DNA of 64,000 nt from NCBI GenBank assembly GCA_965140395.1, contig OZ223205.1, positions 124,001-188,000 of the forward strand, written 5' to 3'. Positions 42,030 to 50,350 of this stretch are shown one piece after another. Positions within the stretch are counted from its first letter, which is position 1; every line of letters starts with the position of its first letter. The position numbers and the translations under genes were made by a program. The stretch is from Parvibaculum sp002684405. Lineage in GTDB: Bacteria; Pseudomonadota; Alphaproteobacteria; Parvibaculales; Parvibaculaceae. The notes beneath the pieces are model-generated. The model saw only the letters and a program-made list of their open reading frames with translations, made no database searches and was not told the DNA's origin.

Positions 42030-42482
42030 ATGCAGACCGATCAGCAAAAAGATATGCCCGCCTCCCGAGAGGCGGCGAAACGGCGCGCGAAAGAATTGCG
42101 CCTGGAGCTTGCCGCGCAAGGCACGCGCATCACCCATGGACAGGCGCTGGAGCTGACGGCGCGCGAGCTGGGGTTCCGCGACTGGAACACGGCCAGCGCA
42201 AGACTGTCGAACCGGCCGGAGTTCAAACCCGACCTCGGCATGCGCGTGACCGGCACTTACCTGAAGCAGCCTTTCCGGGGCGAGATCATCGCCGCGCGGG
42301 AAATGGCGGGCGGCACGGCCCATGAGATCACCATCCAGTTCGACGAGCCGGTGGATGTGGTGAGTTTCGACAGCTTCTCCGCCTTCCGGAGCCGCGTGAC
42401 AGTGCGCGTCTCGACCGAGGGCGAAACCTGGGAACGCACCGGCGACGGCGAGCGGCATATGGTGGTGGCGGAAGAGGAGTGA
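42030..42482 (+). CDS. Glyoxalase-superfamily-related protein (short, antitoxin-like N-terminus)
   Basis: A protein of about 150 residues. The N-terminal half matches a short conserved domain seen in proteins annotated as glyoxalase-superfamily: REAAKRRAKELRLELAAQGT followed by RITHGQALELTARELGFRDW and NTASARLSN. The rest is a small beta-rich region (RVTGTYLKQPFRGEIIAARE). No glyoxalase metal-ligand set can be seen, so enzymatic activity is doubtful; the HGQALELVAR-LGFRDWNT motif is a known domain of unclear role. The ATG at 42030 has GGAAGG 9 nt upstream; the frame opens at 41934. It lies beside the repeat and remnant-rich left flank of the hip locus. Confidence 0.68.
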   Translation: MQTDQQKDMPASREAAKRRAKELRLELAAQGTRITHGQALELTARELGFRDWNTASARLSNRPEFKPDLGMRVTGTYLKQPFRGEIIAAREMAGGTAHEITIQFDEPVDVVSFDSFSAFRSRVTVRVSTEGETWERTGDGERHMVVAEEE

Positions 42483-42512
42483 TCGTCCGGAGACGGAGGG
42501 GTTTTCTTTCTG

Positions 42513-42583
42513 CGTCATTCCGGGCTTGCCCCGGAATCCATACTGAGAGGCCGTGTGGACCCCGGCTCAAGGCCGGGGTGACG
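42513..42583. repeat. Second-family palindromic element, copy 4
   Basis: CGTCATTCCGGGCTTGCCCC GGAATCCA ... TGGACCCCGGCTCAAGGCCG GGGTGACG: both hairpins and outer CGTCA/TGACG arms are kept. It abuts the truncated DUF4336 frame and may mark where that gene was cut. Confidence 0.8.
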
Positions 42584-42592
42584 CCCCTCTCT

Positions 42593-42718
42593 TTACCCCT
42601 TCGAAAACGAAAAGGCACGGGCAAGGAAGGCCATGCGGGTAGGACAGCGAAAGCCGGGACAAGCCGAAACCACCGGCCCCGCCGCGATCCAGATGTCCGG
42701 CCCAATGGGCTTCAGCAT
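42593..42718 (-). pseudogene. Truncated N-terminus of a DUF4336-family protein
   Basis: A 41-codon frame starting ATG at 42718, with a perfect AAGGAGGAAGGACC ribosome site. The start MLKPIGPDIWIAAGPVVS followed by CPGFRCPTRMAF closely follows the DUF4336 N-terminal pattern (ML-P-G-diW-a-gPVVS...PTRMA). It then runs into unrelated residues and stops at 42593, ten bases from a repeat element. The family's normal 200+ residues are gone. The remnant sits immediately beside the hip toxin-antitoxin operon, so loss probably accompanied an insertion or deletion there. It is too short to be functional; family identity is from memory. Confidence 0.55.
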
Positions 42719-42753
42719 GGTCCTTCCTCCTTACCGCCCATGTGGAGCCACTC

Positions 42754-43743
42754 CTATCGATTCTTGCTGGCGAGGAAGCGGTCGACCTCCGCTTTCACAC
42801 GCTTTGGCGACAGGCCGGTGACGCTAAACCGTTCGTAGAGAGACGACATAAGCGGAAAGATATGCTCTGCAAGACGGGCTTCGACACTCTCCGCCGGGAC
42901 GATCACTTCGAGTACGGCTTCGTCGCTGCGCGCAGCATGACCCTCAACAAGAATCTCGCCCAGCGGATTGGCCCATGGGCGCAGAACGCGACCGCTAAGA
43001 CCCGAATAGACAGTGCGGAAATGAATCGCGATCTCGCTATCGCCCTCGCGCATAATAGAGGCCAGCCATTCCGCATGAAGAAGCGCCTCGCCCATGCGCC
43101 AGATGGGGAGCGTCGTATCAAAGATCGTCCCAGGCGGGAAAGTCTCCTTGCTGTCCTCCTGATAGCCCCGCATCAGGAAAAGACGGCATGACGGCGCCGC
43201 TCGCCAGAAATCGCTGTGGGCAGGATCCCTGAATATCCGGCCTTCAGACTTATCTCTGGAAAAGAGCCAGCATTCAATTTCCCCATCGATTTCTTTGGGA
43301 GCAGCATCACCTCGCATGTCAGTGATGAAAACGGGCCATCCTGTGTAGCTCTTTGCGTCGACCTGGCGCAGAACACGCTCAAAGTCCGTCAAGCTCACGG
43401 ACTTCAAATCCCCTTCCAGCCAGTAGTCGAAACGATACCAGCCATGGGGAAAGCGGCCTGGCGAGTCCTCCGGCAGGTCGGCGACACGCTCCTGCCAACG
43501 AGAAAACGCCTCGCGCACGAACGCGGCCTGCGCACCGGCCTCGTCCGGCTCCGAAAGCAGGCCAATCACACGCAATATGTCGAAGGCCTTGGCAAGCGTC
43601 AGCGTCGTCTCACCGCGGTCGAAGGCGGCAATGGTCGGTATACTGACATTGGCAAGCGCGGCATGCTCTTTCTGCGTCAGCCCCTCCTCCTTGCGGCGGC
43701 GCAGCGCCTCCCCGACAAGGGACTGCCAGTCCAGAGGGTTCAT
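42754..43743 (-). CDS. HTH (Xre-type) regulator/antitoxin-like partner of HipA, unusually long
   Basis: A protein of about 329 residues. The N-terminal 65 residues form an Xre-type helix-turn-helix (KEEGLTQKEHAALANVSIPT followed by IAAFDRGETTLTLAKAFDIL), as in HipB. Classical HipB proteins are about 90 residues; here a further 260 residues (WYRFDYWLEGDLKSVSLTDF ... WANPLGEILVEGHAARSDEA) form a domain I do not recognise. The ATG at 43743 overlaps the hipA stop (ATGA), placing this gene second in the operon, the reverse of E. coli hipBA. An ATG at 43764 is an alternative. It probably represses the operon and neutralises HipA. The extra domain could sense a ligand. Confidence 0.75.
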   Translation of the reverse strand: MNPLDWQSLVGEALRRRKEEGLTQKEHAALANVSIPTIAAFDRGETTLTLAKAFDILRVIGLLSEPDEAGAQAAFVREAFSRWQERVADLPEDSPGRFPHGWYRFDYWLEGDLKSVSLTDFERVLRQVDAKSYTGWPVFITDMRGDAAPKEIDGEIECWLFSRDKSEGRIFRDPAHSDFWRAAPSCRLFLMRGYQEDSKETFPPGTIFDTTLPIWRMGEALLHAEWLASIMREGDSEIAIHFRTVYSGLSGRVLRPWANPLGEILVEGHAARSDEAVLEVIVPAESVEARLAEHIFPLMSSLYERFSVTGLSPKRVKAEVDRFLASKNR

Positions 43744-44918
43744 TCCCCGAAAAGTCTCAGACATGCATTGTCCACCGTTTCTGTGAAGCGGGTGAGAAAC
43801 CCGTCCGGTCCCTCCCCCTCCGGCACAGGAATGATATCGCGCGCTTTCCGCACTTCGCGTTTCAACTCGGCAAGGGCCTGTTCGACAGCCCGCTCCGGCA
43901 GGCCGATCCGGCGCCCGAAATCCGCGAGAAGTGACGCGGAAACCTCCTCGAATGCGATACTGCGCCCCCCCATAGAGAGGGCGAGGGTCTGATCGAAGCC
44001 TTCATAAATTGCCGTATTCACTACGTCGTAAGCGGGTGAGAGGCGCAACCCGGCGGGCGTTTCCAGCAATGAAAAATTCTTCAGATGCGCATCGCAATTG
44101 CCGATTGCTGCAAAGGCAACCAGCCGACGGAAGAATCTCGCGAGGTCGATTTCCGGGCGGGCAGAATATCGTTTGATAACATCGGCGACATCCTCATAGC
44201 TCGCATCGTATTTACCTGCATAGTCCCGTCCCCGGGGCTTGCAAAGAATTTGGGCGAAGTCCTCGAGCCTAAGTTTTTCACCCCTGGTCGTCCGGTCGAA
44301 GCGCGTGACGACCAAGGCCATTTCGTTGCCACCGTTCATGCGAACAGGCGAGAGAGTGAAATCCGTCACCTCACGCTTGCCGAGCGCCGCCTTCGCCCAG
44401 CGAAGGCTCAGGGCCTCGTTCCGCACAAGCGTATCAATGCTTTCCGAATTGAACTTGGCGATGAACGGGGCTTCGCCACGCGGCCCCGCCGGATGGAACG
44501 CGCCTTTCGGCCCATCCCGCGTGACGAGCAGCTTCTTCTGGACGCCGGACACGGTTCGTCCCGGACTGGCCTGCGCCTCCGTCACCTCCGTGCCGGGCGT
44601 CTCTCCATCGACGGGTTCGATGCTGACGGCCCCGATGCAGTCCGCGCCATAGCGCAGAAGAAGGCCCAGATCGTCCTCCTCCTCGATATGCGACACGCGG
44701 GCCTGCTCCTGACGAAGCCAGCCTTCCGGCCCCAGATGCTGGAAGAAGGGATGGAGGCCTTGCGCCCATTCATGCTCACGCCGGGCCACGGGGAAACAGC
44801 ACGCAATATTCTCGTTCCAGCCCGCGTCGTAGCTGAAACGCGTCCCTCCGTTGGCGGTCTCGACCAGCGACCCCGCCACCCGGTCCTTGAACAATATCCG
44901 TGCTTCCCGCAGCGCCAT
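43740..44918 (-). CDS. hipA: HipA-family serine/threonine kinase toxin
   Basis: A 392-residue HipA. HPFFQHLGPEGWLRQEQAR matches the N-subdomain block, SGVQKKLLV the SGxQ-K motif, APFIAKFNSESIDTLVRNEA the nucleotide-binding region, GNCDAHLKNFSLLE the catalytic loop (Asp and Lys/Asn of H-x-D-x-H-K-N type), and LSPAYDVVNT the metal-binding Asp. HipA kinases phosphorylate glutamyl-tRNA synthetase (or related targets) and stop translation, leading to persistence. All core motifs are intact, so the toxin should be active. It is the first gene of the operon and shares its stop with the start of the HTH partner. A region of strong AT bias with palindromes lies upstream. Confidence 0.9.
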   Translation of the reverse strand: MALREARILFKDRVAGSLVETANGGTRFSYDAGWNENIACCFPVARREHEWAQGLHPFFQHLGPEGWLRQEQARVSHIEEEDDLGLLLRYGADCIGAVSIEPVDGETPGTEVTEAQASPGRTVSGVQKKLLVTRDGPKGAFHPAGPRGEAPFIAKFNSESIDTLVRNEALSLRWAKAALGKREVTDFTLSPVRMNGGNEMALVVTRFDRTTRGEKLRLEDFAQILCKPRGRDYAGKYDASYEDVADVIKRYSARPEIDLARFFRRLVAFAAIGNCDAHLKNFSLLETPAGLRLSPAYDVVNTAIYEGFDQTLALSMGGRSIAFEEVSASLLADFGRRIGLPERAVEQALAELKREVRKARDIIPVPEGEGPDGFLTRFTETVDNACLRLFGE

Positions 44919-45012
44919 AATGAATCTATGATTTCTCTACCATTCCAGCAGGCCAGATTCCGACCAAGAAAATAAAGTATAGCCACATCAAATCACCGTC
45001 AACAAAATATAT

Positions 45013-45026
45013 GAAGTTATAGTTTA
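45013..45026. promoter_or_regulatory. Candidate hip operator, imperfect site
   Basis: GAAGTTATAGTTTA shares nine of its first ten bases with the perfect palindrome 40 bp to the right. It lies about 95 bp upstream of hipA. Operator function is inferred. Confidence 0.45.
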
Positions 45027-45052
45027 TTTTTATGTTTTCCAAGGATTGAGAA

Positions 45053-45066
45053 GAAGTTATAACTTC
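45053..45066. promoter_or_regulatory. Candidate hip operator, perfect 14-bp palindrome
   Basis: GAAGTTATAACTTC is an exact palindrome in a very AT-rich stretch (44930-45120) upstream of hipA. With the half-similar site at 45013 exactly 40 bp away (about four helical turns), it fits a pair of HipB-type operators on one face of the DNA. Confidence 0.55.
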
Positions 45067-45278
45067 CTAAATCCACCACACAAGGCCATCGCGCCTCATT
45101 AGGGAAAAAATATCTTCATTTCATAAGATTTGCCCCCTCACCCCTCCCCGTGAGAGTCTGGGGGTGTGGCGGGGCTTGATTCGTCTTTTTGGGCGTTCGA
45201 GGGCCTGCCGCGCCTGCCTTTCGGCTCCGGGGGTTTTGTCGGGGCCTCGCCTGCTAGTCGAGTTTCAATTCCAGTCTC

Positions 45279-47141
45279 ATGGCCTCAACCCTCGCAGCCC
45301 GGTCCGACGCGCGTGACGCCCTCGATGCGGGGGGCGATCTGAACGCCGCGAAATATGCCGTGCTGCGCGAGGTCTTCGGCTTCGACGGGTTTCGCGCAGG
45401 CCAGGAAGAGGCGGTGGATACGCTGCTGTCGGGCCGCAACCTGCTGGCCGTGATGCCGACGGGCGCGGGCAAGTCTCTCTGCTTTCAGGTGCCGGCGCTG
45501 GTGAAGGGCGGGCTCACCATCGTGGTGTCGCCGCTCGTCGCGCTGATGCAGGACCAGGTCTCGGCGCTGAAGCTGGCGGGCGTCGCGGCGGATGCGATCC
45601 ATTCCGGCCAGTCGCGCGAGGACAATGTCGCCGTCTGGCGGCGCGCCGCTTCGGGCGAGCTGAACCTTCTTTACATGGCGCCGGAACGGCTGATGACGGA
45701 GCGGATGCTGGCGGCCATCGGCAAGCTCGACGTGTCGCTCTTCGCCATCGACGAGGCGCATTGCGTGTCGCAATGGGGCCCGGCCTTCCGCCCCGAATAT
45801 GAAGACCTCCGCCGCTTGCGCGAGGTGTTCCCCGGCGTGCCCGTGGCCGCGCTGACCGCCACGGCGGATGAGGTGACGCGGGCCGACATCGCGCAAAAGC
45901 TGTTCGGCGGCGATGTGGATGTGCAGGTGCTGGGCTTCGACCGGCCGAACATTCAACTGAGCGTGGAAACCAAGACGAGCTGGAAGGACCAGCTGCTCGG
46001 CTTTCTGGACCGGCGCGGCAGCGATACGGGTAACGGCATCATCTATTGCCTGTCGCGCAAGAAGACGGAAGAGACCGCCGCGCTGTTGCGCCAGAACGGC
46101 TATAACGCGCTGCCCTATCACGCCGGGATGACGAAGGAAGAGCGCGAGGCGAACCAGCGCGCCTTCATGGCGGAAGAAAACCTCGTCATGGTCGCGACCA
46201 TCGCCTTCGGCATGGGGATCGACAAGCCCGATGTGCGCTTCGTGGTGCATGTGGATCTGCCGGGCAGCCTCGAAGCCTATTACCAGGAGATCGGCCGCGC
46301 AGGCCGCGACGGCGAACCGGCGGAAGCGCATATGCTGTTCGGGCCGGGCGACATTCGCATGCGGCGGAAATTCATCGACGACGAGGACGCAGGGCCGGAG
46401 CGCCAACGCCGCGAACACCAGCGGCTGAACGCGCTGCTCGCCTACGCCGATGCGCCGCAATGCCGCCGCCGCATGCTGCTCTCCTATTTCGGCGAGACGG
46501 CCACGCCCTGCGGCAATTGCGACAACTGCCTGAACCCGGCGGATTTGACCGACGGAACGGAGATGGCGATGTCCGCGCTCTCGGCCATTCGCGATACGGG
46601 CGAGCGCTATGGCGCGGCGCATATCATCGACATCATGCTGGGCGAGGAAACCGAAAAGGTGCTCGCGGTAAAGCATGACCGGCTGCCCGCCTTCGGCGAG
46701 GGCGCGCAGCTCAAGAAACCCGACTGGCAATCGCTGATCCGCCAGCTCGTGTCGGGCGGATATCTCGAGGTCGATGTGGGCGGCTATGGCAGCCTCATCA
46801 TCACCGCGCTTGGCGAGAAGCTTTCCGCGGGGGAAGAAGAGTTCCTCTACCGCGCGGACAGCCATGAAAAGAAGACGGCGAAGCGCAAGCGCGTGAGCGA
46901 TGCGGAAAAGCTGACGCCGGAAGAAGACCGGCTGTTCACGAAGCTGAAATCGCTCCGCCTCGACATCGCGCAGGAACGCGGCGTGCCGGCTTACGTGGTC
47001 TTCTCCGACAAGACGCTGATCGACATGGCGCGCCGCGCGCCCACGACGCGCGATGCGTTTGCGGAGGTCCATGGCGTCGGCGCGGCGAAGCTGAAGGAAT
47101 TCGCGGAGCCGTTTCTGGGGCTGATCAGGGGTGCGGGATAG
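45279..47141 (+). CDS. recQ: ATP-dependent DNA helicase RecQ
   Basis: A 620-residue SF2 helicase. Walker A is MPTGAGKSLCFQVPALVKGG near residue 65, DEAH is in LFAIDEAHCVSQWGPAFRPE, and motif VI is YYQEIGRAGRDGEPAEA. The RecQ-Ct zinc site is CRRRMLLSYFGETATPCGNC followed by DNC. An HRDC domain fills the C-terminal 80 residues. The aromatic loop has WGPAFRPEY where E. coli has WGHDFRPEY. RecQ unwinds forked and gapped DNA in recombination and repair (RecF pathway). A polar 20-residue lead precedes the domain. It is monocistronic and ends at a three-hairpin element; its upstream region overlaps the hip control region only at a distance. Confidence 0.95.
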   Translation: MASTLAARSDARDALDAGGDLNAAKYAVLREVFGFDGFRAGQEEAVDTLLSGRNLLAVMPTGAGKSLCFQVPALVKGGLTIVVSPLVALMQDQVSALKLAGVAADAIHSGQSREDNVAVWRRAASGELNLLYMAPERLMTERMLAAIGKLDVSLFAIDEAHCVSQWGPAFRPEYEDLRRLREVFPGVPVAALTATADEVTRADIAQKLFGGDVDVQVLGFDRPNIQLSVETKTSWKDQLLGFLDRRGSDTGNGIIYCLSRKKTEETAALLRQNGYNALPYHAGMTKEEREANQRAFMAEENLVMVATIAFGMGIDKPDVRFVVHVDLPGSLEAYYQEIGRAGRDGEPAEAHMLFGPGDIRMRRKFIDDEDAGPERQRREHQRLNALLAYADAPQCRRRMLLSYFGETATPCGNCDNCLNPADLTDGTEMAMSALSAIRDTGERYGAAHIIDIMLGEETEKVLAVKHDRLPAFGEGAQLKKPDWQSLIRQLVSGGYLEVDVGGYGSLIITALGEKLSAGEEEFLYRADSHEKKTAKRKRVSDAEKLTPEEDRLFTKLKSLRLDIAQERGVPAYVVFSDKTLIDMARRAPTTRDAFAEVHGVGAAKLKEFAEPFLGLIRGAG

Positions 47142-47158
47142 AAGTTTTTCTCACATAG

Positions 47159-47244
47159 CGTCATGCCCCGCTTCATGCGGGGCATCCACGTCTTTGCGTC
47201 ACAGAAAGAAGACGTGGATGGCCCGGACAAGCCGGGCCATGACG
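47159..47244. repeat. Three-hairpin intergenic element, copy 8
   Basis: Forward orientation, both hairpins and the central stem fully paired, between convergent recQ and HNH genes. Confidence 0.93.
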
Positions 47245-47283
47245 AATAGTTTGATTGTCAGCCCCAAAACAAAAAGGAGCCTC

Positions 47284-47844
47284 TTACGGCTCCAGTTCGC
47301 TGTCCCAGTAGAGATAGTCCTGCCAGCTGTCGTGCAGGTAATTCGGCGGGAAGGAGCGGCCGTTTTTGTGGAGGTCGTTGACCGTGGGCCGGTAGGGATG
47401 CTGCATCGGCTCCATGCCGGCATCCTTCGGCATCTTGTTCGCCTTGCGCAAATTACAGGGCGCGCAGGCGGTGATGACATTGTCCCAGGTGGTCTGCCCG
47501 CCGCGCGAGCGCGGCACGACGTGGTCGAAGGTCAGCTCGCCCCGGTCGCCGCAATACTGGCAGGTGAAGCTGTCGCGCAGGAACAGGTTGAACCGCGTGA
47601 AGGCGGGATGGCGCGCGGGCTTTACGTAGGATTTGAGGGAGACGACGCTCGGCAGCTGCATCTCGAAGGAGGGCGAGCGCACGAAAGTGTCGTAGGAGGA
47701 GACGATGTTGACGCGGTCGAGGCAGACGGCCTTGATCGTGTCCTGCCAGGACCAGAGCGAGAGAGGGTAATAGCTGAGCGGACGGTAATCCGCATTCAGC
47801 ACAAGTGCCGGGCACGCTTCCGGAGTGGCAAACATCGCCTGCAC
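47284..47844 (-). CDS. HNH endonuclease
   Basis: A 186-residue protein with a complete HNH finger: FTCQYCGDRGELTFDHVVPR, then SRGGQTTWDNVITACAPCNL. It supplies two Cys-x-x-Cys pairs that bind structural zinc, the DH and the NxxxxC/H element that bind the catalytic metal. The preceding region (LVLNADYRPLSYYPLSLWSW) is the conserved N-terminal block of this widespread stand-alone HNH family. Its target is unknown; DNA repair or defence have both been proposed for the group. The start is placed at the GTG at 47844 because AGGAGG lies five bases upstream; an ATG is three codons on. Confidence 0.9.
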   Translation of the reverse strand: MQAMFATPEACPALVLNADYRPLSYYPLSLWSWQDTIKAVCLDRVNIVSSYDTFVRSPSFEMQLPSVVSLKSYVKPARHPAFTRFNLFLRDSFTCQYCGDRGELTFDHVVPRSRGGQTTWDNVITACAPCNLRKANKMPKDAGMEPMQHPYRPTVNDLHKNGRSFPPNYLHDSWQDYLYWDSELEP

Positions 47845-48063
47845 ACCGTCCTCCTTAAAGGGCGGGCCCGCCGCGGCTCAACCAGGTGGCCGCGAAGCGG
47901 TGGACCCCAGTGAATTAAGTTTACTATATATTGTGCAACGGCTTTGTGAAGCCACCGAAGGTGGATATTCCGACGGACGCTTGGTAGTCCTGTTCGGCAT
48001 ACCAATATGTGAGCCCCGCCCTTTCAAGCGCGCCCGCGCCCCGAGCTGCCCACGGAGTTCCCG

Positions 48064-48972
48064 ATGCCCGACACAAAGAGCGAAACGCTGCGTTTCGCCC
48101 CCAGCCCGAATGGCTGGCTGCATCCGGGCCATGCCTATTCGGCGCTGTTTACATGGGATATGGCGCGCGACATGGATGCGCGCTTCATCCTGCGCATCGA
48201 GGACATCGATGTCGGCCGCTGCCGCCCGGAATATGAGCAGGGCATTTACGACGACCTCGCCTGGCTCGGCATCGACTGGGAAGAGCCGGTGCGCCGCCAG
48301 TCGGAACATTTCGCGGAATATGAGGCGGCGCTGAAAAAACTGCGCGACATGGGCCTCCTCTACCCCTGCTTTGCGACGCGCAAGGAAATCCAGGACGCGA
48401 TCGCGCAAAGCGGCATCCCGCCGCGCCAATGGCCGCTCGACCCGGACGGCGCGCCCGTCTATCCCGGCCTCTACAAGGACATTCCCAAACGCCAACTCAA
48501 CGAGCTGATGTGGGAAGGCCGCTCCTATTGCTGGCGCATGGACACCGAAAAGGCCTGCGCCATAGCCGAGGAGATGAATGGCGGGCCGGTAACCTTCGTG
48601 GAGGAAGGCGTCGGCTCGCGCGGCGAACACGGCCTGATCCGCGCCCGCCCGCAGGCCTATGGCGATGTCGTGATCGGCCGCAAGGACGTGCCGACGAGCT
48701 ATCACCTCTCCGTCACGCTGGACGATGCGCTGCAGGGCGTGACGCTGGTGACGCGCGGCCAGGACCTTTCGCCCGCCACCCATATCCACCGCGTGCTGCA
48801 GGTGCTGCTGGGCCTGCCCGAACCGCGCTGGCACCACCATGAACTCGTCCGCGACGAGGACGGGCGGCGGCTTTCCAAGACCGCCCGGGATATGGGCCTG
48901 CGCGAGCTGCGCGCCCGCAGCGTCACGCCGCAAGAAGTGCGCGAGATGATCGGGCTCGCCGAGAGGGCCTGA
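48064..48972 (+). CDS. gluQ: Glutamyl-Q tRNA(Asp) synthetase
   Basis: A 302-residue class I synthetase fragment, the usual GluQ length because the anticodon-binding domain is missing. FAPSPNGWLHPGHAYSALFT has the HxGH motif, FILRIEDIDVGRCRPEYEQG is typical of GluRS-type cores, and DGRRLSKTARDMGL is the KMSKS equivalent (RLSKT). GluQ attaches glutamate to the queuosine base of tRNA-Asp in the anticodon. The start follows the CGGAGTTCCCG region. It lies between HNH and an acyltransferase gene with no obvious operon partner. Confidence 0.92.
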   Translation: MPDTKSETLRFAPSPNGWLHPGHAYSALFTWDMARDMDARFILRIEDIDVGRCRPEYEQGIYDDLAWLGIDWEEPVRRQSEHFAEYEAALKKLRDMGLLYPCFATRKEIQDAIAQSGIPPRQWPLDPDGAPVYPGLYKDIPKRQLNELMWEGRSYCWRMDTEKACAIAEEMNGGPVTFVEEGVGSRGEHGLIRARPQAYGDVVIGRKDVPTSYHLSVTLDDALQGVTLVTRGQDLSPATHIHRVLQVLLGLPEPRWHHHELVRDEDGRRLSKTARDMGLRELRARSVTPQEVREMIGLAERA

Positions 48973-49085
48973 GGGCCCGCCCCGTCTCTCCAGGCTGGCC
49001 CGCATCCTGCTGCGATCCTTGTGAACAGGCCGACCCGATCCCGAAGGGGAACGGTTCCGGCCCGATTTGATGCGAGGTGCAGGAT

Positions 49086-50168
49086 ATGACGAGCGCAATG
49101 GCCGATTCCGGGACGGCGAATCCCGTCCCAAAAACGGAAAAATCCCGTTTCGGCTGGATCGATGCGGTGAAGGGCCTGACCATCAGCCTGGTGGTGATGG
49201 ACCACACCACATGGGGCGTGGCCGCCACGCTCGGCACGCCGCCGGACGTTTTCAGCGATATTTCCGCCTTCGCCCAGCCCTTCCGCATGCCGCTCTTCTT
49301 CCTCGTGGCGGGTCTGTTCGCCTGGAAGGCGATCAACGGCCCGTGGCGCGATTTCCTCGACAGGAAGCTCCTGCATTTCGGCTATTTCTATCTGCTCTGG
49401 TCGGTGATCCAGATCGGCATCAAGATCGCCGTGCCGACCGGCGGCAACTGGACCACCAGCTGGGCCGATATGTGGATGATCCCGCTCCAGCCCTTCGGCG
49501 TGCTCTGGTTCATCTATGAGCTGGCGATCTTCTTTACGGTGCTGCGCGTCTTCCGCAAGGCGAACCCGGCCTGGATCTTCGCCGCCGCCATCGGCCTCTA
49601 TTTCACCCAGATCGCGACCGGCTGGATGCTGCTCGACGAATTCGCCTGGCGCTTCATCTGGTTCGTCTCCGGCGTCTATGGCGCAAGCCGCATCTTCGAG
49701 CTCGCCGCCTGGGCGCGCGGGAACAAGGCGCAGGCCCTCGGCGTCGCGACGCTCCTCTATGCGACGGTCGCGACCGTGGTCTTCTCCGGCCTGATCGAGA
49801 TCCGCGGGCTGGAACTGCTGATGGGCTATGCGGGCGGGATCGGTTCGATCCTGACGATTACCGTCTTGGCCGAAGCGGGGTTCGCAGGCGCGCTCTCCTT
49901 CATCGGCCACCGCTCGCTCTATATCTTCCTCGCCTTCTTCGCACCGATGGCCGCGATGCGGGTGGGGCTGGTGAAATTCGCCGGCTGGGAAAACGGCGAC
50001 CTCGTCACCATCGTCACCTTCGCGGTGGCGCTTGTGGGGCCGATCGTCGGCTATGAGGTGCTGAAGCGGACGCCGCTTGCCTTCCTCTTCGTGCGGCCGG
50101 CCATGTTCCGCCTGAAGGACGAACCGGTCCGGCCCGACAAGGAAGCGGCCATTCCGGCAGGTGCCTGA
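49086..50168 (+). CDS. Membrane acyltransferase, acyltransferase-3 family
   Basis: A protein of about 360 residues with roughly ten membrane segments. FGWIDAVKGLTISLVVMDHT near the start carries the conserved D-x-x-K/R-G and V-x-x-H catalytic His of the AT3 family. FRMPLFFLVAGLFAWKAING and LLHFGYFYLLWSVIQIGIKI follow. AT3 proteins acetylate or acylate extracytoplasmic glycans and lipids (OafA-like). The start at 49086 uses the ATG; the GTG at 49077 three codons upstream is also possible. It is monocistronic, 114 bp after gluQ, and its target is not evident. Confidence 0.83.
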   Translation: MTSAMADSGTANPVPKTEKSRFGWIDAVKGLTISLVVMDHTTWGVAATLGTPPDVFSDISAFAQPFRMPLFFLVAGLFAWKAINGPWRDFLDRKLLHFGYFYLLWSVIQIGIKIAVPTGGNWTTSWADMWMIPLQPFGVLWFIYELAIFFTVLRVFRKANPAWIFAAAIGLYFTQIATGWMLLDEFAWRFIWFVSGVYGASRIFELAAWARGNKAQALGVATLLYATVATVVFSGLIEIRGLELLMGYAGGIGSILTITVLAEAGFAGALSFIGHRSLYIFLAFFAPMAAMRVGLVKFAGWENGDLVTIVTFAVALVGPIVGYEVLKRTPLAFLFVRPAMFRLKDEPVRPDKEAAIPAGA

Positions 50169-50204
50169 GACTGTCGGCAGACCCTTCGACGCCTACGCAT
50201 TCTC

Positions 50205-50340
50205 TCACCTCCCCCCCTTCTAGGGGGGAGGTCGACGCGCGACAGCGCGGCGGGTGGGGGGATCGGCGATCGAGACAATCTCGGGCTCAGCGTATGCCGC
50301 CTACCCCCTCCCTGACCCTCCCCCTTCAAGGGGGAGGGGA
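50205..50340. repeat. G/C-tract palindromic intergenic element, copy 2
   Basis: CACCTCCCCCCCTTCTAGGG GGGAGG, a GCGCGACAGCGC stem, GGGTGGGGG, a spacer, and CCTCCCCCTTCAAGGGGGAG. It matches copy 1 at 1371-1479 in order reversed. It lies in the gap before the AEC transporter gene end. Confidence 0.75.
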
Positions 50341-50350
50341 ATTCTCCTCG

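Noticed and set aside
45285..47072. A 595-codon open frame antisense to recQ
   Set aside because: An artefact of GC codon bias: RecQ motifs are complete on the plus strand and the antisense protein has no recognisable fold.
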